Under the pieces are notes generated by a model. The model had not been told where the DNA came from, did not search any database, and saw only the letters and a list, made by a program, of their open reading frames with translations. Made by a program: the position numbers and the translations under genes. A DNA stretch of 7,169 nucleotides from Clostridia bacterium (GTDB taxonomy: Bacteria > Bacillota > Clostridia > DUPQ01), in NCBI GenBank assembly GCA_028690885.1, contig JAQVAJ010000068.1, positions 1 through 7,169 on the forward strand, read 5' to 3'. This document shows, one piece after another, positions 1 to 6,830 of this stretch (position 1 is its first letter; every line of letters starts with the position of its first letter).

Positions 1-960
1 GAAGATATACAGGGAAGTAACACAGGTGTATATATTGGGCAACCCCATTCTACTAATTATTACGATAAAATCAAACGAATAAAACCCGAAATGGCCGTTG
101 TTGCAGGACCTGGGAACGTGGATTCTATCATGGCGGGACGAATCGCATATTATTATGATTTAAAAGGTCCTAGTATGATGGTGAATACAGCTTGCTCTTC
201 ATCCTTGTCAGCGCTATACCTTGCCTGTCAGGCAATCCGGTCCGGAGAAATCGAGATGGGTCTGGTAGGTGGTGTCAACATCATTACTGACCCCTCCTCG
301 AACTATAATGCCCCTATTCCTGATATTGTATCTTCTACAGCACGTGCGCGCACCTTTAGTGAGGATTCTGACGGAACAGGACGGGGTGAAGGATGCATTT
401 TCATACTTGTAAAACAATATGATAAAGCGGTACAAGATCATGATAATATTTATGCAGTTATAAAAGGTTCTGAGCTGAATAATGATGGCAAGTCCATCGG
501 AATCACGGCACCCAATGTAAATATGCAAGAAAAAGCAGTGCAAAATGCGCTGGAAAGAGCCGGTATTAGCCCAGAAGAAATCGGATATGTAGAAACTCAT
601 GGTACAGGAACGAAGTTGGGAGACCCTATTGAATTGGCTGCATTGACCAATGTGTTCAGACGTTTTACAGATAAAAAACAGTTCTGTGCATTAGGTGCTG
701 CCAAAACAAATTACGGACATTTAGATTCTTCTGCTGGCTTACTTGGCTTTGTAAAAGCAGTTGCCTGTTTGCGGTATAAAATCATATTGCCGAATATAAA
801 TATGACATATCCGAACAACAAAATTGACTTTATGCGTTCTCCATTCTATTTGCCGAATGAAGCGCAAGTTTGGGATGTTGAACAAGGGCATTCACGTTAT
901 GCTTGTGTCAGCGCTTTTGGATTAAGCGGGACAAACTGTCACATGGTACTGCAGGAATAT
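1..960 (+). other. Ketosynthase domain (N-terminus outside window)
   Basis: This is a decarboxylating Claisen condensation domain. The catalytic triad is complete: Cys65 in NTACSSS (codon 193-195), His200 in HGTGTKLGDP (598-600) and His240 in KTNYGH (718-720). Other KS landmarks are GRGEG, NNDGKSIGITAPN and the end motif SAFGLSGTNCH near 910-942. The residue before the TACSSS core is Asn where many modular KSs have Asp; this is a mild variant and should not abolish activity. About 100 N-terminal residues are missing, judging from the usual position of the active-site Cys. The domain is expected to be an elongating KS. Confidence 0.96.
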
Positions 961-3900
961 GTAACTGAGAATAAAACAAACAATAATGCAGAGCTCTATC
1001 TGTTTGTTATCTCAGCAAAGAGCGAATCTTCGTTGCAAAACAATATTAAGGAGTATTTGAAATTTATCCAGACATATCCTGAGAACAATTTGCAGAACAT
1101 CTGTTATACGCTGCAAATTGCGCGGAATCATTACAGGTATCGCATTGCAATCGTATGTCGCGATATTGATGACCTTGCTGCAAAGCTTATACGGCTGAAG
1201 GAGGGTCTTGTTTCTGATTCTGAAATAGGAATCTACTGTAATCATGGAGTTTGTAAAGATGAACCAGTACAAGAAGAATTCTGTGAAATACCAATAACGA
1301 AACTAGAGACAAATACAATTAAGCATATTGCAGAAACATATATGAATGTGACAAAGATTGATTGGAATACATTCTATAAAAATGCAGATGTTCAAAAAGA
1401 ACATTTACCTGCATATGCATTTGATCCTCTTCGCTGCTGGATTGATCCACCAGTACATGAAAGCCAAAAAGAAATATTAAAAACATCGTTGTTGCCGCAG
1501 ATGGAAGGAGACAGGAAAATGGAACAGCCCAATCAAAACCTTAAAAACCAAATACTGCAAGGCTTAATGCAATTTGTAGCCGGTATGTTTGATGAAGATG
1601 TCGAAACTATTAATAAAAATTCTAACTTTTTTGAACTTGGGATCGATTCGATATCCATTATTCAGTTAAAGAATTATTTAAAGACGACATATAAAATGGA
1701 TGTGTCAACGGATGTTTTATTCCACGAATGGAGCACACTAGAATCACTAGCACAACACATAGCGGAGATGTTTATGCAACCTAAAGGAGATATTTCCCCA
1801 ATAGAGTCTGAAAGCAAAACGGACCAGAATGTATATTCTGAACCTTCGCAATCCCTAGCTGGCAGAGAATTAATAATGGATGCATTTTCCGAGGATTCAA
1901 TAGAGACATTGTTTGCAAAACAATTGGAAATAATGGCTGGCCAATTAGAAATTCTTAAACGGTGTGGGCAAACAAAACATGCATCAGAGATGAATCAATG
2001 CATGCATCTTCCCACGGATACTTTAGCGCAGAAACAAAAGACTGATACTTTATCCAAGGGGTCAGAGCAAATTCTTGAGAATCAGCATAACCATGCAATG
2101 AAACAGGGTGTCCTGAATGAAAAACAACATGCTTTCTTACAGCAACTGGTTGAAAGGTATACCGCCAGAACCGTCGCATCCAAGAATCTTGCACAAAAAC
2201 AAAAGAAACAGTGGGCAAACGGCCGGTTTGCAATGGGATATAGCAAACCCTGGAAAGAAATGATCTATCCTATCTACGCAGCACAGGGAGAGGGTGCAAA
2301 GATATGGGATGAAGACGGGAATGAATACATTGACTTCGCTATGGGCTTCGGAGTACATCTTTACGGGCACCATCCCCCCGTTATCACAAACGCTATTAAA
2401 CAACAAATAGATCAAGGAGTGTATTTAGGACCGTTAAATAAACAGGCTGGGGAGGTAGCTAATTTAATTTGTGAATTAACCGGCGTTGAGCGAGTTGCCT
2501 TCTGCAATTCAGGTACGGAAGCGGTCATGAACTTAATGCGAATTGCACGGGCTACATCAAACAAGAATAAAATTGCAATTTTTTCAGGGGCATTTCATGG
2601 GACATTTGATGGCGTTTATATGATGGCGGATTTGAAACAATCAGAGAAACCGATTCCGTTTTCTTTGGGCACACCGCAGGCAATGGCAAATGATATAATA
2701 ATATTACCATATGGAGAGGAAAGTGCTTTTGAAATCCTTTCTGCTTACAAAAACGAACTTGCAGCGGTGCTGGTAGAACCGGTTCAGAGCAGAGCACCCG
2801 AATTGCAACCAGTGGCATTTCTACACAATCTACGCGATTTTACTTCTGCAAATGATATTGCTTTAATTTTTGATGAAATTATTACCGGTTTCCGTGTGCA
2901 TCCTGGAGGTGCCCAGGCGTACTTTGGCGTAAAAGCGGATATGGTCGCGTATGGCAAGGTGCTAGGGGGTGGTATGCCAATCGGCGTTTTTGCAGGCGAC
3001 AAAAAGTATATGGATAAAGTCGATGGAGGTTATTGGCAGTTCGGAGATGATTCTGGACCCTATACTTATGTGGCACAGACTGGTGGAACATTTCGTGGGC
3101 ATGCTCTGACGATGGCTAGCGCAAAAGCAGTCCTTACTCATCTGCGTGATAATGGTCCTGGACTTCAAAGCCAGCTAAACGAAAAAACCAAGCAGATGGC
3201 AGAATATTTAAATAAATTTTTTATTGATTCACAAATACCAGTCTGGATTGCTTATTTTGGGTCTTTGTTCATCTTCAAGTCAGAAGATATGACATTACTT
3301 CGATTCTTGTTTTATATGTTAATTGAAAAAGGCATATACCTGTGGGAAGGAGGCACTTGTTTTGTATCGTTTGCCCACAGCAATGCAGATATATGCAAGT
3401 TTGCAATTGCTGTACAGGAAGTGTTTATCGAACTGGGGCAGGAAGCAGGATATACCTTCAACATTTCTCACCATATTTTAAAAGAAAAGGACATACAAAA
3501 CACTGCTTTTTCAATTCAGACAAAAAGCAATATGGAACGCTGCTTGGCTCTTGTTGAAAATGAGGAAGATTATAAGAAAATATATCGGATGTTTTCTGAA
3601 AGGGAGAATATAAAGTATATTTTACCTGTAACTGCTATGCAAAATCGGATTATCTCACAAAATATCATCTACAAAGCTACCCATCAGGATATTGCGATAC
3701 TAAAATATACTATTAAAGGTGTTTTAGAAATTGATTGTCTTCAACAGGCGTGGAATCATATCCTGAATATCCACCCAATATTTAAAACAAGTTTTATCTG
3801 GAGAAAACTTAAAACACCTGTTCAAGTTATATACGAAGAGATGCATATACCTTTTTCATTTATTGATATATCCGATCAGAAAAATCAGAATATGCACATT

Positions 3901-4890
3901 CAAAAAATATATGACAAGGAAAGTCAGGACTCTTTTGATAATAGCATGCCACCCTTAATTAAGATAATTGTAGTAAAGCTGAGCGAAAACCAGTGGAAAT
4001 TAATTGTAAAATACCAAAATTCGCTGTTTGACGGATGGAGCGCTGGCGTTGTATTTAGTGACTTGTTTTCCAACTATCGCGCACTGGTTGAAGGAAAATA
4101 TGTTGATGAAAGCCAAGAATATGTATTATTGCCCTATATGGAATGGATGAAAAAACAGAATTGTGAACAGGCGAAAAATTTCTGGAAATCAGCTTTAAGC
4201 GGAATTGATTGCTTTAATATTTCAAAAACATCTTATGAGATGTCGACTTGCTTTGCTGAAGGCTTATATGAAATTTCCTTGCGCCCAGAAGAAATTGCTT
4301 CTATACAATCTTATGCAAAAACATATAGCCTAACACTTAATACCGTGTTCCAGGGGGCATGGGGAATATATCATAGTAGAACAATGAAGTCTGATGATTT
4401 GCTAATTGCTGCGGTTACTTCTGGACGGCCAGAAGTAATGGAGAGCGCTGAACGAATTGCGGGGGTGTTTTCCAATGTTATTCCAGTACGCATTCAGTAT
4501 CATAACCAGCAAGTTCCGCTAAATGAATGGATGTCTGCTTTGCAGGAGACTTTCCTATCAATAAAACGATTTGATTATCTGCCTTCAGACGAAATTGCTA
4601 GAGTAGCAGGTATTCCGAATTATGCAGTTCAGGATGCCATATATTTCAAAACGCTTGTATATCTGAACAACCCGAATGAAAATCGTTTCGAGGAAAATGA
4701 GCTGATTATGCAACTCGAGGAGGAACACTCCTATGTCAATGTTCCTTTGCGGGTGTATGTTGAACCGTTCAATAATTTCAGAGTAGTTGCCAGATATGAT
4801 AAGAATTTATTTTTAGAGAGTTATATTGTGGAAGAGATGGAACATTTTAAATCGATACTGTTGAAAATTGTGAACAATAAACTTGATTAA
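1..4890 (+). CDS. Hybrid PKS-NRPS megasynthase, 3' part: KS-ACP-aminotransferase-condensation (5' partial)
   Basis: The frame is open from base 1, and the first 30 codons read as normal KS sequence (GSNTGVYIG), so the ATG at 91 is internal and the real start lies upstream. The visible 1629 residues hold a KS (1-320), a post-KS linker (321-480), an ACP (about 514-592), a hydrophilic linker (593-740), a class III aminotransferase (741-1155) and a C domain (1205-1629). The product is a cytoplasmic assembly-line enzyme that would extend an acyl chain by one ketide unit, transaminate the beta-keto group and pass the chain on. No AT, KR, DH, ER, adenylation or thioesterase domain is visible. Domain order resembles MycA/ItuA (mycosubtilin/iturin), but the gene stops right after C. 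TAA at 4888 is followed by in-frame TGA. No frameshift is seen. The role is well supported by motifs; the product is unknown. Confidence 0.97.
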   Translation, partial: EDIQGSNTGVYIGQPHSTNYYDKIKRIKPEMAVVAGPGNVDSIMAGRIAYYYDLKGPSMMVNTACSSSLSALYLACQAIRSGEIEMGLVGGVNIITDPSSNYNAPIPDIVSSTARARTFSEDSDGTGRGEGCIFILVKQYDKAVQDHDNIYAVIKGSELNNDGKSIGITAPNVNMQEKAVQNALERAGISPEEIGYVETHGTGTKLGDPIELAALTNVFRRFTDKKQFCALGAAKTNYGHLDSSAGLLGFVKAVACLRYKIILPNINMTYPNNKIDFMRSPFYLPNEAQVWDVEQGHSRYACVSAFGLSGTNCHMVLQEYVTENKTNNNAELYLFVISAKSESSLQNNIKEYLKFIQTYPENNLQNICYTLQIARNHYRYRIAIVCRDIDDLAAKLIRLKEGLVSDSEIGIYCNHGVCKDEPVQEEFCEIPITKLETNTIKHIAETYMNVTKIDWNTFYKNADVQKEHLPAYAFDPLRCWIDPPVHESQKEILKTSLLPQMEGDRKMEQPNQNLKNQILQGLMQFVAGMFDEDVETINKNSNFFELGIDSISIIQLKNYLKTTYKMDVSTDVLFHEWSTLESLAQHIAEMFMQPKGDISPIESESKTDQNVYSEPSQSLAGRELIMDAFSEDSIETLFAKQLEIMAGQLEILKRCGQTKHASEMNQCMHLPTDTLAQKQKTDTLSKGSEQILENQHNHAMKQGVLNEKQHAFLQQLVERYTARTVASKNLAQKQKKQWANGRFAMGYSKPWKEMIYPIYAAQGEGAKIWDEDGNEYIDFAMGFGVHLYGHHPPVITNAIKQQIDQGVYLGPLNKQAGEVANLICELTGVERVAFCNSGTEAVMNLMRIARATSNKNKIAIFSGAFHGTFDGVYMMADLKQSEKPIPFSLGTPQAMANDIIILPYGEESAFEILSAYKNELAAVLVEPVQSRAPELQPVAFLHNLRDFTSANDIALIFDEIITGFRVHPGGAQAYFGVKADMVAYGKVLGGGMPIGVFAGDKKYMDKVDGGYWQFGDDSGPYTYVAQTGGTFRGHALTMASAKAVLTHLRDNGPGLQSQLNEKTKQMAEYLNKFFIDSQIPVWIAYFGSLFIFKSEDMTLLRFLFYMLIEKGIYLWEGGTCFVSFAHSNADICKFAIAVQEVFIELGQEAGYTFNISHHILKEKDIQNTAFSIQTKSNMERCLALVENEEDYKKIYRMFSERENIKYILPVTAMQNRIISQNIIYKATHQDIAILKYTIKGVLEIDCLQQAWNHILNIHPIFKTSFIWRKLKTPVQVIYEEMHIPFSFIDISDQKNQNMHIQKIYDKESQDSFDNSMPPLIKIIVVKLSENQWKLIVKYQNSLFDGWSAGVVFSDLFSNYRALVEGKYVDESQEYVLLPYMEWMKKQNCEQAKNFWKSALSGIDCFNISKTSYEMSTCFAEGLYEISLRPEEIASIQSYAKTYSLTLNTVFQGAWGIYHSRTMKSDDLLIAAVTSGRPEVMESAERIAGVFSNVIPVRIQYHNQQVPLNEWMSALQETFLSIKRFDYLPSDEIARVAGIPNYAVQDAIYFKTLVYLNNPNENRFEENELIMQLEEEHSYVNVPLRVYVEPFNNFRVVARYDKNLFLESYIVEEMEHFKSILLKIVNNKLD
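961..1449 (+). other. Post-KS linker with no acyltransferase (AT-less module)
   Basis: About 160 residues separate the KS from the ACP region. They begin like the usual KS-AT linker (LFVISAKSESSLQNNI, then YTLQIARNHYRYRIAIV) and pass to a segment resembling the post-AT linker (KIDWNTFYKN, then LPAYAFDPLRCWI). No GHSxGE acyltransferase motif lies between them and the space is too short for an AT of about 300 residues. This is the arrangement of trans-AT synthases, and it fits the discrete acyltransferase gene that begins at 6831. Confidence 0.88.
1540..1776 (+). other. Embedded acyl carrier protein domain
   Basis: This is a four-helix carrier domain that would hold the growing chain on phosphopantetheine. 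The attachment Ser is Ser550 (codon 1648-1650) in FFELGIDSISIIQL. The segment before it, FDEDVETINKNSNFFELG, and the following helix ending in LESLAQHIAEMF are typical. It lies between the KS linker and the aminotransferase, so it probably presents the beta-ketoacyl thioester to the aminotransferase. The core motif is canonical, unlike that of the free-standing carrier at 4906. Confidence 0.95.
2221..3465 (+). other. Class III PLP aminotransferase domain (beta-transamination)
   Basis: This domain belongs to the fold-type I, class III aminotransferases, close in pattern to glutamate-1-semialdehyde aminotransferase. Visible motifs are GAKIWDEDGNEYIDFAMGFG at the start, NSGTEAVMNLMR (from Asn836) and FHG (865-867) in the cofactor pocket, DEIITGFR with the PLP-pyridine Asp958, and the Schiff-base Lys986 (codon 2956-2958) in AYGKVLGGGMPIG. 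All expected catalytic residues are present. Such domains in MycA, ItuA and McyE convert a beta-ketoacyl-ACP to a beta-aminoacyl-ACP with an amino acid donor, and the preceding segment (LNEKQHAFLQQLVERYTART) resembles their N-terminal part. The absence of a ketoreductase between KS and this domain agrees with a keto substrate. Confidence 0.94.
3613..4890 (+). other. Condensation domain with degenerate HHxxxDG motif
   Basis: This is an NRPS condensation-superfamily domain of full length (about 425 residues). It begins with ILPVTAMQNRI (C1-like), followed by HPIFKTSF (C2-like, RHxxLRTSF), DGWSAGVVFSDL (C3 region), LLPYMEWMKK (C4-like) and GVFSNVIPVRI (C5-like). In the C3 core HHxxxDG, both histidines are replaced: the sequence reads QNSLFDG, with Gln1339, Asn1340 (codon 4018-4020), Asp1344 and Gly1345. 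The second His is normally needed for condensation, so this copy may be inactive or may use a different chemistry. It ends the polypeptide and no adenylation or carrier domain follows in the same protein. Confidence 0.92.
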
Positions 4891-4891
4891 T

Positions 4892-4897
4892 GAGAGG
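4892..4897 (+). promoter_or_regulatory. Shine-Dalgarno site of the stand-alone carrier protein
   Basis: GAGAGG lies 8 bases before the ATG at 4906 and overlaps the second of two tandem stop codons (TAA 4888, TGA 4891) of the upstream gene. The tight spacing suggests translational coupling within one transcript. Confidence 0.7.
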
Positions 4898-4905
4898 TTA
4901 AAAAA

Positions 4906-5163
4906 ATGCGTAAAGAAATTGAAAAGAAACTGGTGGAAATTCTCAAAGATAATATACCGATGCTGGAAGGGAGTACGGAAAAAATTCTAAAACAAGATTT
5001 AAAAAGCCTGCAGGTTAATTCTCTAAATTTTATAAAAATTGTTGTAACGATTGAAGATGCGTTCGATATTGAATTTGAGGATAGTCAATTTAACCAGGAA
5101 TTCTTTGGAAAGATCGAAAACATAGTGGATATCATTACGAAAAAGTTAGATGAGAAACTTTAA
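4906..5163 (+). CDS. Stand-alone acyl/peptidyl carrier protein
   Basis: This 85-residue acidic, helical protein has a carrier-protein core. The predicted phosphopantetheine Ser39 sits in LQVNSLNFIKIVV, followed by the typical helix-2 continuation IEDAFDIEFED. The usual Asp-Ser-Leu is Asn-Ser-Leu; from general knowledge, similar Asn-Ser variants occur in free-standing carriers of Bacillota NRPS/PKS clusters, so loss of function need not follow. The start is fixed by GAGAGG 8 bases upstream. It begins 15 bases after the megasynthase stop, directly after a C domain that has no carrier of its own. It is therefore a candidate acceptor or donor for that C domain, or the platform on which the neighbouring radical SAM enzyme works. 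Both roles are inference. No activating enzyme for it is visible in the window. Confidence 0.93.
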   Translation: MRKEIEKKLVEILKDNIPMLEGSTEKILKQDLKSLQVNSLNFIKIVVTIEDAFDIEFEDSQFNQEFFGKIENIVDIITKKLDEKL

Positions 5164-5186
5164 AATTTCGGATTTTAGATGTTATG

Positions 5187-5193
5187 AAAAGGA
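5187..5193 (+). promoter_or_regulatory. Shine-Dalgarno site that decides the radical SAM gene start
   Basis: AAAAGGA lies 11 bases before the ATG at 5205. The in-frame ATG at 5184 has only a weak purine stretch upstream, and the site itself would fall inside its coding sequence. The ATG at 5193 overlaps the site. Start at 5205 gives MRICLINPS, the usual N-terminal beta strand of the family. Confidence 0.6.
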
Positions 5194-5204
5194 TGGGAAC
5201 TGTT

Positions 5205-6785
5205 ATGCGAATATGCCTGATTAATCCCTCAATCTTGAATGAAAATAAAATTAATTCACCCTTAAGCACAAGAAATAAGTATTTTATTAATCCATACACA
5301 TTACAACATATAGGAATCGCATATATCGCCTCAGTTTTGGAAGCAAACCAGTTTGAAACAGATATAATTGAATGTGGTCATGAAAATCTGGGTATTAATG
5401 ATGTTTGCAAAAGAATTGAGGGAAAAGAATATGATGCTATTGGGATATCAGCGTACTTTTATAATTATACAAATGTTTTGCGGATAGTAAAAAATATTCG
5501 TAAAAAAAATCCAGGCATTTTCTTATATCTCGGCGGGTATCTTCCTACCTTTTTATACCATGACGTCTTAATTAGTATTCCAGAAGTAAATTGCTGCGTT
5601 GTTGGGGAAGGTGAAATAACTACGCTGGAATTATTGCAAAAATATAGTAATGGACAAGATTGGAGAGCAGTAGATGGTATCGCATATTTGCAGGATCAAG
5701 AAGTCATTTTTACAGGAAAGAGACAGCTCGTATCAAACTTGGACGACTTGCCATTCCCCAAAAGGCAGTTCATGTCAGAACGACGCCTTTTACCGGTTTT
5801 AACATCTAGAGGCTGCTATGGCCACTGCAACTATTGCGGTATATACGAGTTTCATAAAACCTGCACAGGAAAACTGGTAAGGCGGCGCAGCTCGGAAAAT
5901 GTTGTTGCGGAAATAAAAGAATTGGTTGCGTCATACAATGTGGAATATATCACCTTTAATGATGGTAATTTTCATATTTCATCAGCTAATGGTCGAAAGT
6001 GGTTCCATACTTTCTATTCGCTAATTAAAGAAGCAAACATAAATATAAAATATTTATGTGACTTTCGTGCGAATGAAATTGTGGCCGCCAAAGATATTGT
6101 GGAAAAGTTTGTCGAGATAGGCCTATATAATGTAAATGTAGGAATTGAAAGTATGGCACAAAGTCAATTGGATTTTTACAATAAAACGACCACAGTAGAA
6201 CAAAACATTCAATCTCTGAAAATTTTGAATGAGCTAGGGCTTCACTATACAATGGGTATTATGATCTTTAATCCGATTGCAACAGTGGAAGAAATTCTTG
6301 AAACACTTACAGTCTTTAAAGACATCAGGTTGTATGAAGAGGATTATAACATTAACCGACCCATTTCGATTGGAAGTGTTGTAGTTGCAACAACAGGTAC
6401 GCCACTATATGATTATGTGGTGGAACAGGGGCTATATGCACCAAATGAACTAAATTATAATTTCAAGTACGATCAAACTAGATTGAATTATGAAATTGCT
6501 TCGGAGTGGTCAAATGACATTGCGGTACGGTTTAACAAAAATTACCTTTATTATATAGCGGAAGACCATGAGATGCATGAAGAAATTCGTATGCTTCGTC
6601 ATATTTTCAGCGAACTGTATCGTGTTGATTTGGAGTTTATGTATGCACTTTCCAAGGGGATTCTTTCAAGAGCAATCCAGGACAAATCAGATGCAGAAAA
6701 AATAAAGGACGAATGGTCAGATTCAATGGACAAGATAGATCAGCAGCTTGATTTATTGGAAAGCACGCTGATGCAAAATTATTAA
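5205..6785 (+). CDS. Radical SAM enzyme with N-terminal cobalamin-binding-type domain
   Basis: The protein is 526 residues from the ATG at 5205 (533 if 5184 is used). Residues 1-150 form a Rossmann-like B12-binding-type domain: RICLINPS, a segment with HIGIAYIASVLE, YDAIGISAYF, LYLGGYLPT and CCVVGEGEITTLELL. No DxHxxG histidine motif is seen, which is common in this class. The radical SAM domain follows, with the 4Fe-4S ligands Cys204, Cys208 and Cys211 in SRGCYGHCNYCGIYEF, then FNDGNF (Asp253) and GIES (313-316). Members of this class cleave SAM reductively; many methylate unreactive carbons and others do rearrangements or cyclisations. Position between a carrier protein and an acyltransferase suggests tailoring of a carrier-bound intermediate; reaction and substrate cannot be read from sequence. 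The C-terminal 120 residues are family-variable, ending in a charged probable coiled helix. Family call is firm, cobalamin use likely, role inferred. Confidence 0.93.
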   Translation: MRICLINPSILNENKINSPLSTRNKYFINPYTLQHIGIAYIASVLEANQFETDIIECGHENLGINDVCKRIEGKEYDAIGISAYFYNYTNVLRIVKNIRKKNPGIFLYLGGYLPTFLYHDVLISIPEVNCCVVGEGEITTLELLQKYSNGQDWRAVDGIAYLQDQEVIFTGKRQLVSNLDDLPFPKRQFMSERRLLPVLTSRGCYGHCNYCGIYEFHKTCTGKLVRRRSSENVVAEIKELVASYNVEYITFNDGNFHISSANGRKWFHTFYSLIKEANINIKYLCDFRANEIVAAKDIVEKFVEIGLYNVNVGIESMAQSQLDFYNKTTTVEQNIQSLKILNELGLHYTMGIMIFNPIATVEEILETLTVFKDIRLYEEDYNINRPISIGSVVVATTGTPLYDYVVEQGLYAPNELNYNFKYDQTRLNYEIASEWSNDIAVRFNKNYLYYIAEDHEMHEEIRMLRHIFSELYRVDLEFMYALSKGILSRAIQDKSDAEKIKDEWSDSMDKIDQQLDLLESTLMQNY

Positions 6786-6815
6786 CATCCATACGATTAT
6801 CATTATATTTTATTT

Positions 6816-6825
6816 AAGGTGGTGA
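6816..6825 (+). promoter_or_regulatory. Strong Shine-Dalgarno site of the acyltransferase gene (decides TTG start)
   Basis: AAGGTGGTGA differs by one base from AAGGAGGTGA, the perfect complement of the Bacillota 16S rRNA 3' end. The GG ending at 6822 lies 8 bases before TTG at 6831. The in-frame GTG at 6822 lies within this site and so cannot be served by it. Confidence 0.8.
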
Positions 6826-6830
6826 ATTCA

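Noticed and set aside
91..93. ATG at 91 as the start of the megasynthase
   Set aside because: The frame is open back to base 1, and codons 1-30 encode conserved KS sequence (GVYIG), so the gene begins upstream of the window.
961..1449. A decayed acyltransferase between KS and ACP
   Set aside because: The segment has only linker-type sequence at a length usual for trans-AT modules, with no partial GHSxG or YASH-like motif.
1955..3168. Several open frames on the - strand opposite the aminotransferase and linker
   Set aside because: They overlap one another and lie opposite clear coding sequence, without recognisable motifs; chance reading frames. The same holds for - strand frames at 214-600, 1012-1272 and 6025-6252.
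3342..3557. Short open frame on the + strand inside the aminotransferase region
   Set aside because: It is fully contained in another frame of a well-supported domain, and its translation shows no family motif; a chance overlap.
5184..5195. ATG codons at 5184 and 5193 as start of the radical SAM gene
   Set aside because: The best ribosome binding site (5187-5193) lies within or over these codons and fits ATG 5205, which also matches the family N-terminus. The 5184 start cannot be fully excluded.
6804..6809. TATATT as a -10 promoter box before the acyltransferase gene
   Set aside because: No TTGACA-like -35 lies at suitable spacing (about 6781-6786 reads ATTAAC), and AT-rich spacers yield such hexamers by chance.
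6786..6830. Possible terminator or regulatory RNA in the largest intergenic gap
   Set aside because: The 45 bases show no GC-rich inverted repeat followed by a T run; the gap holds only the ribosome binding site.
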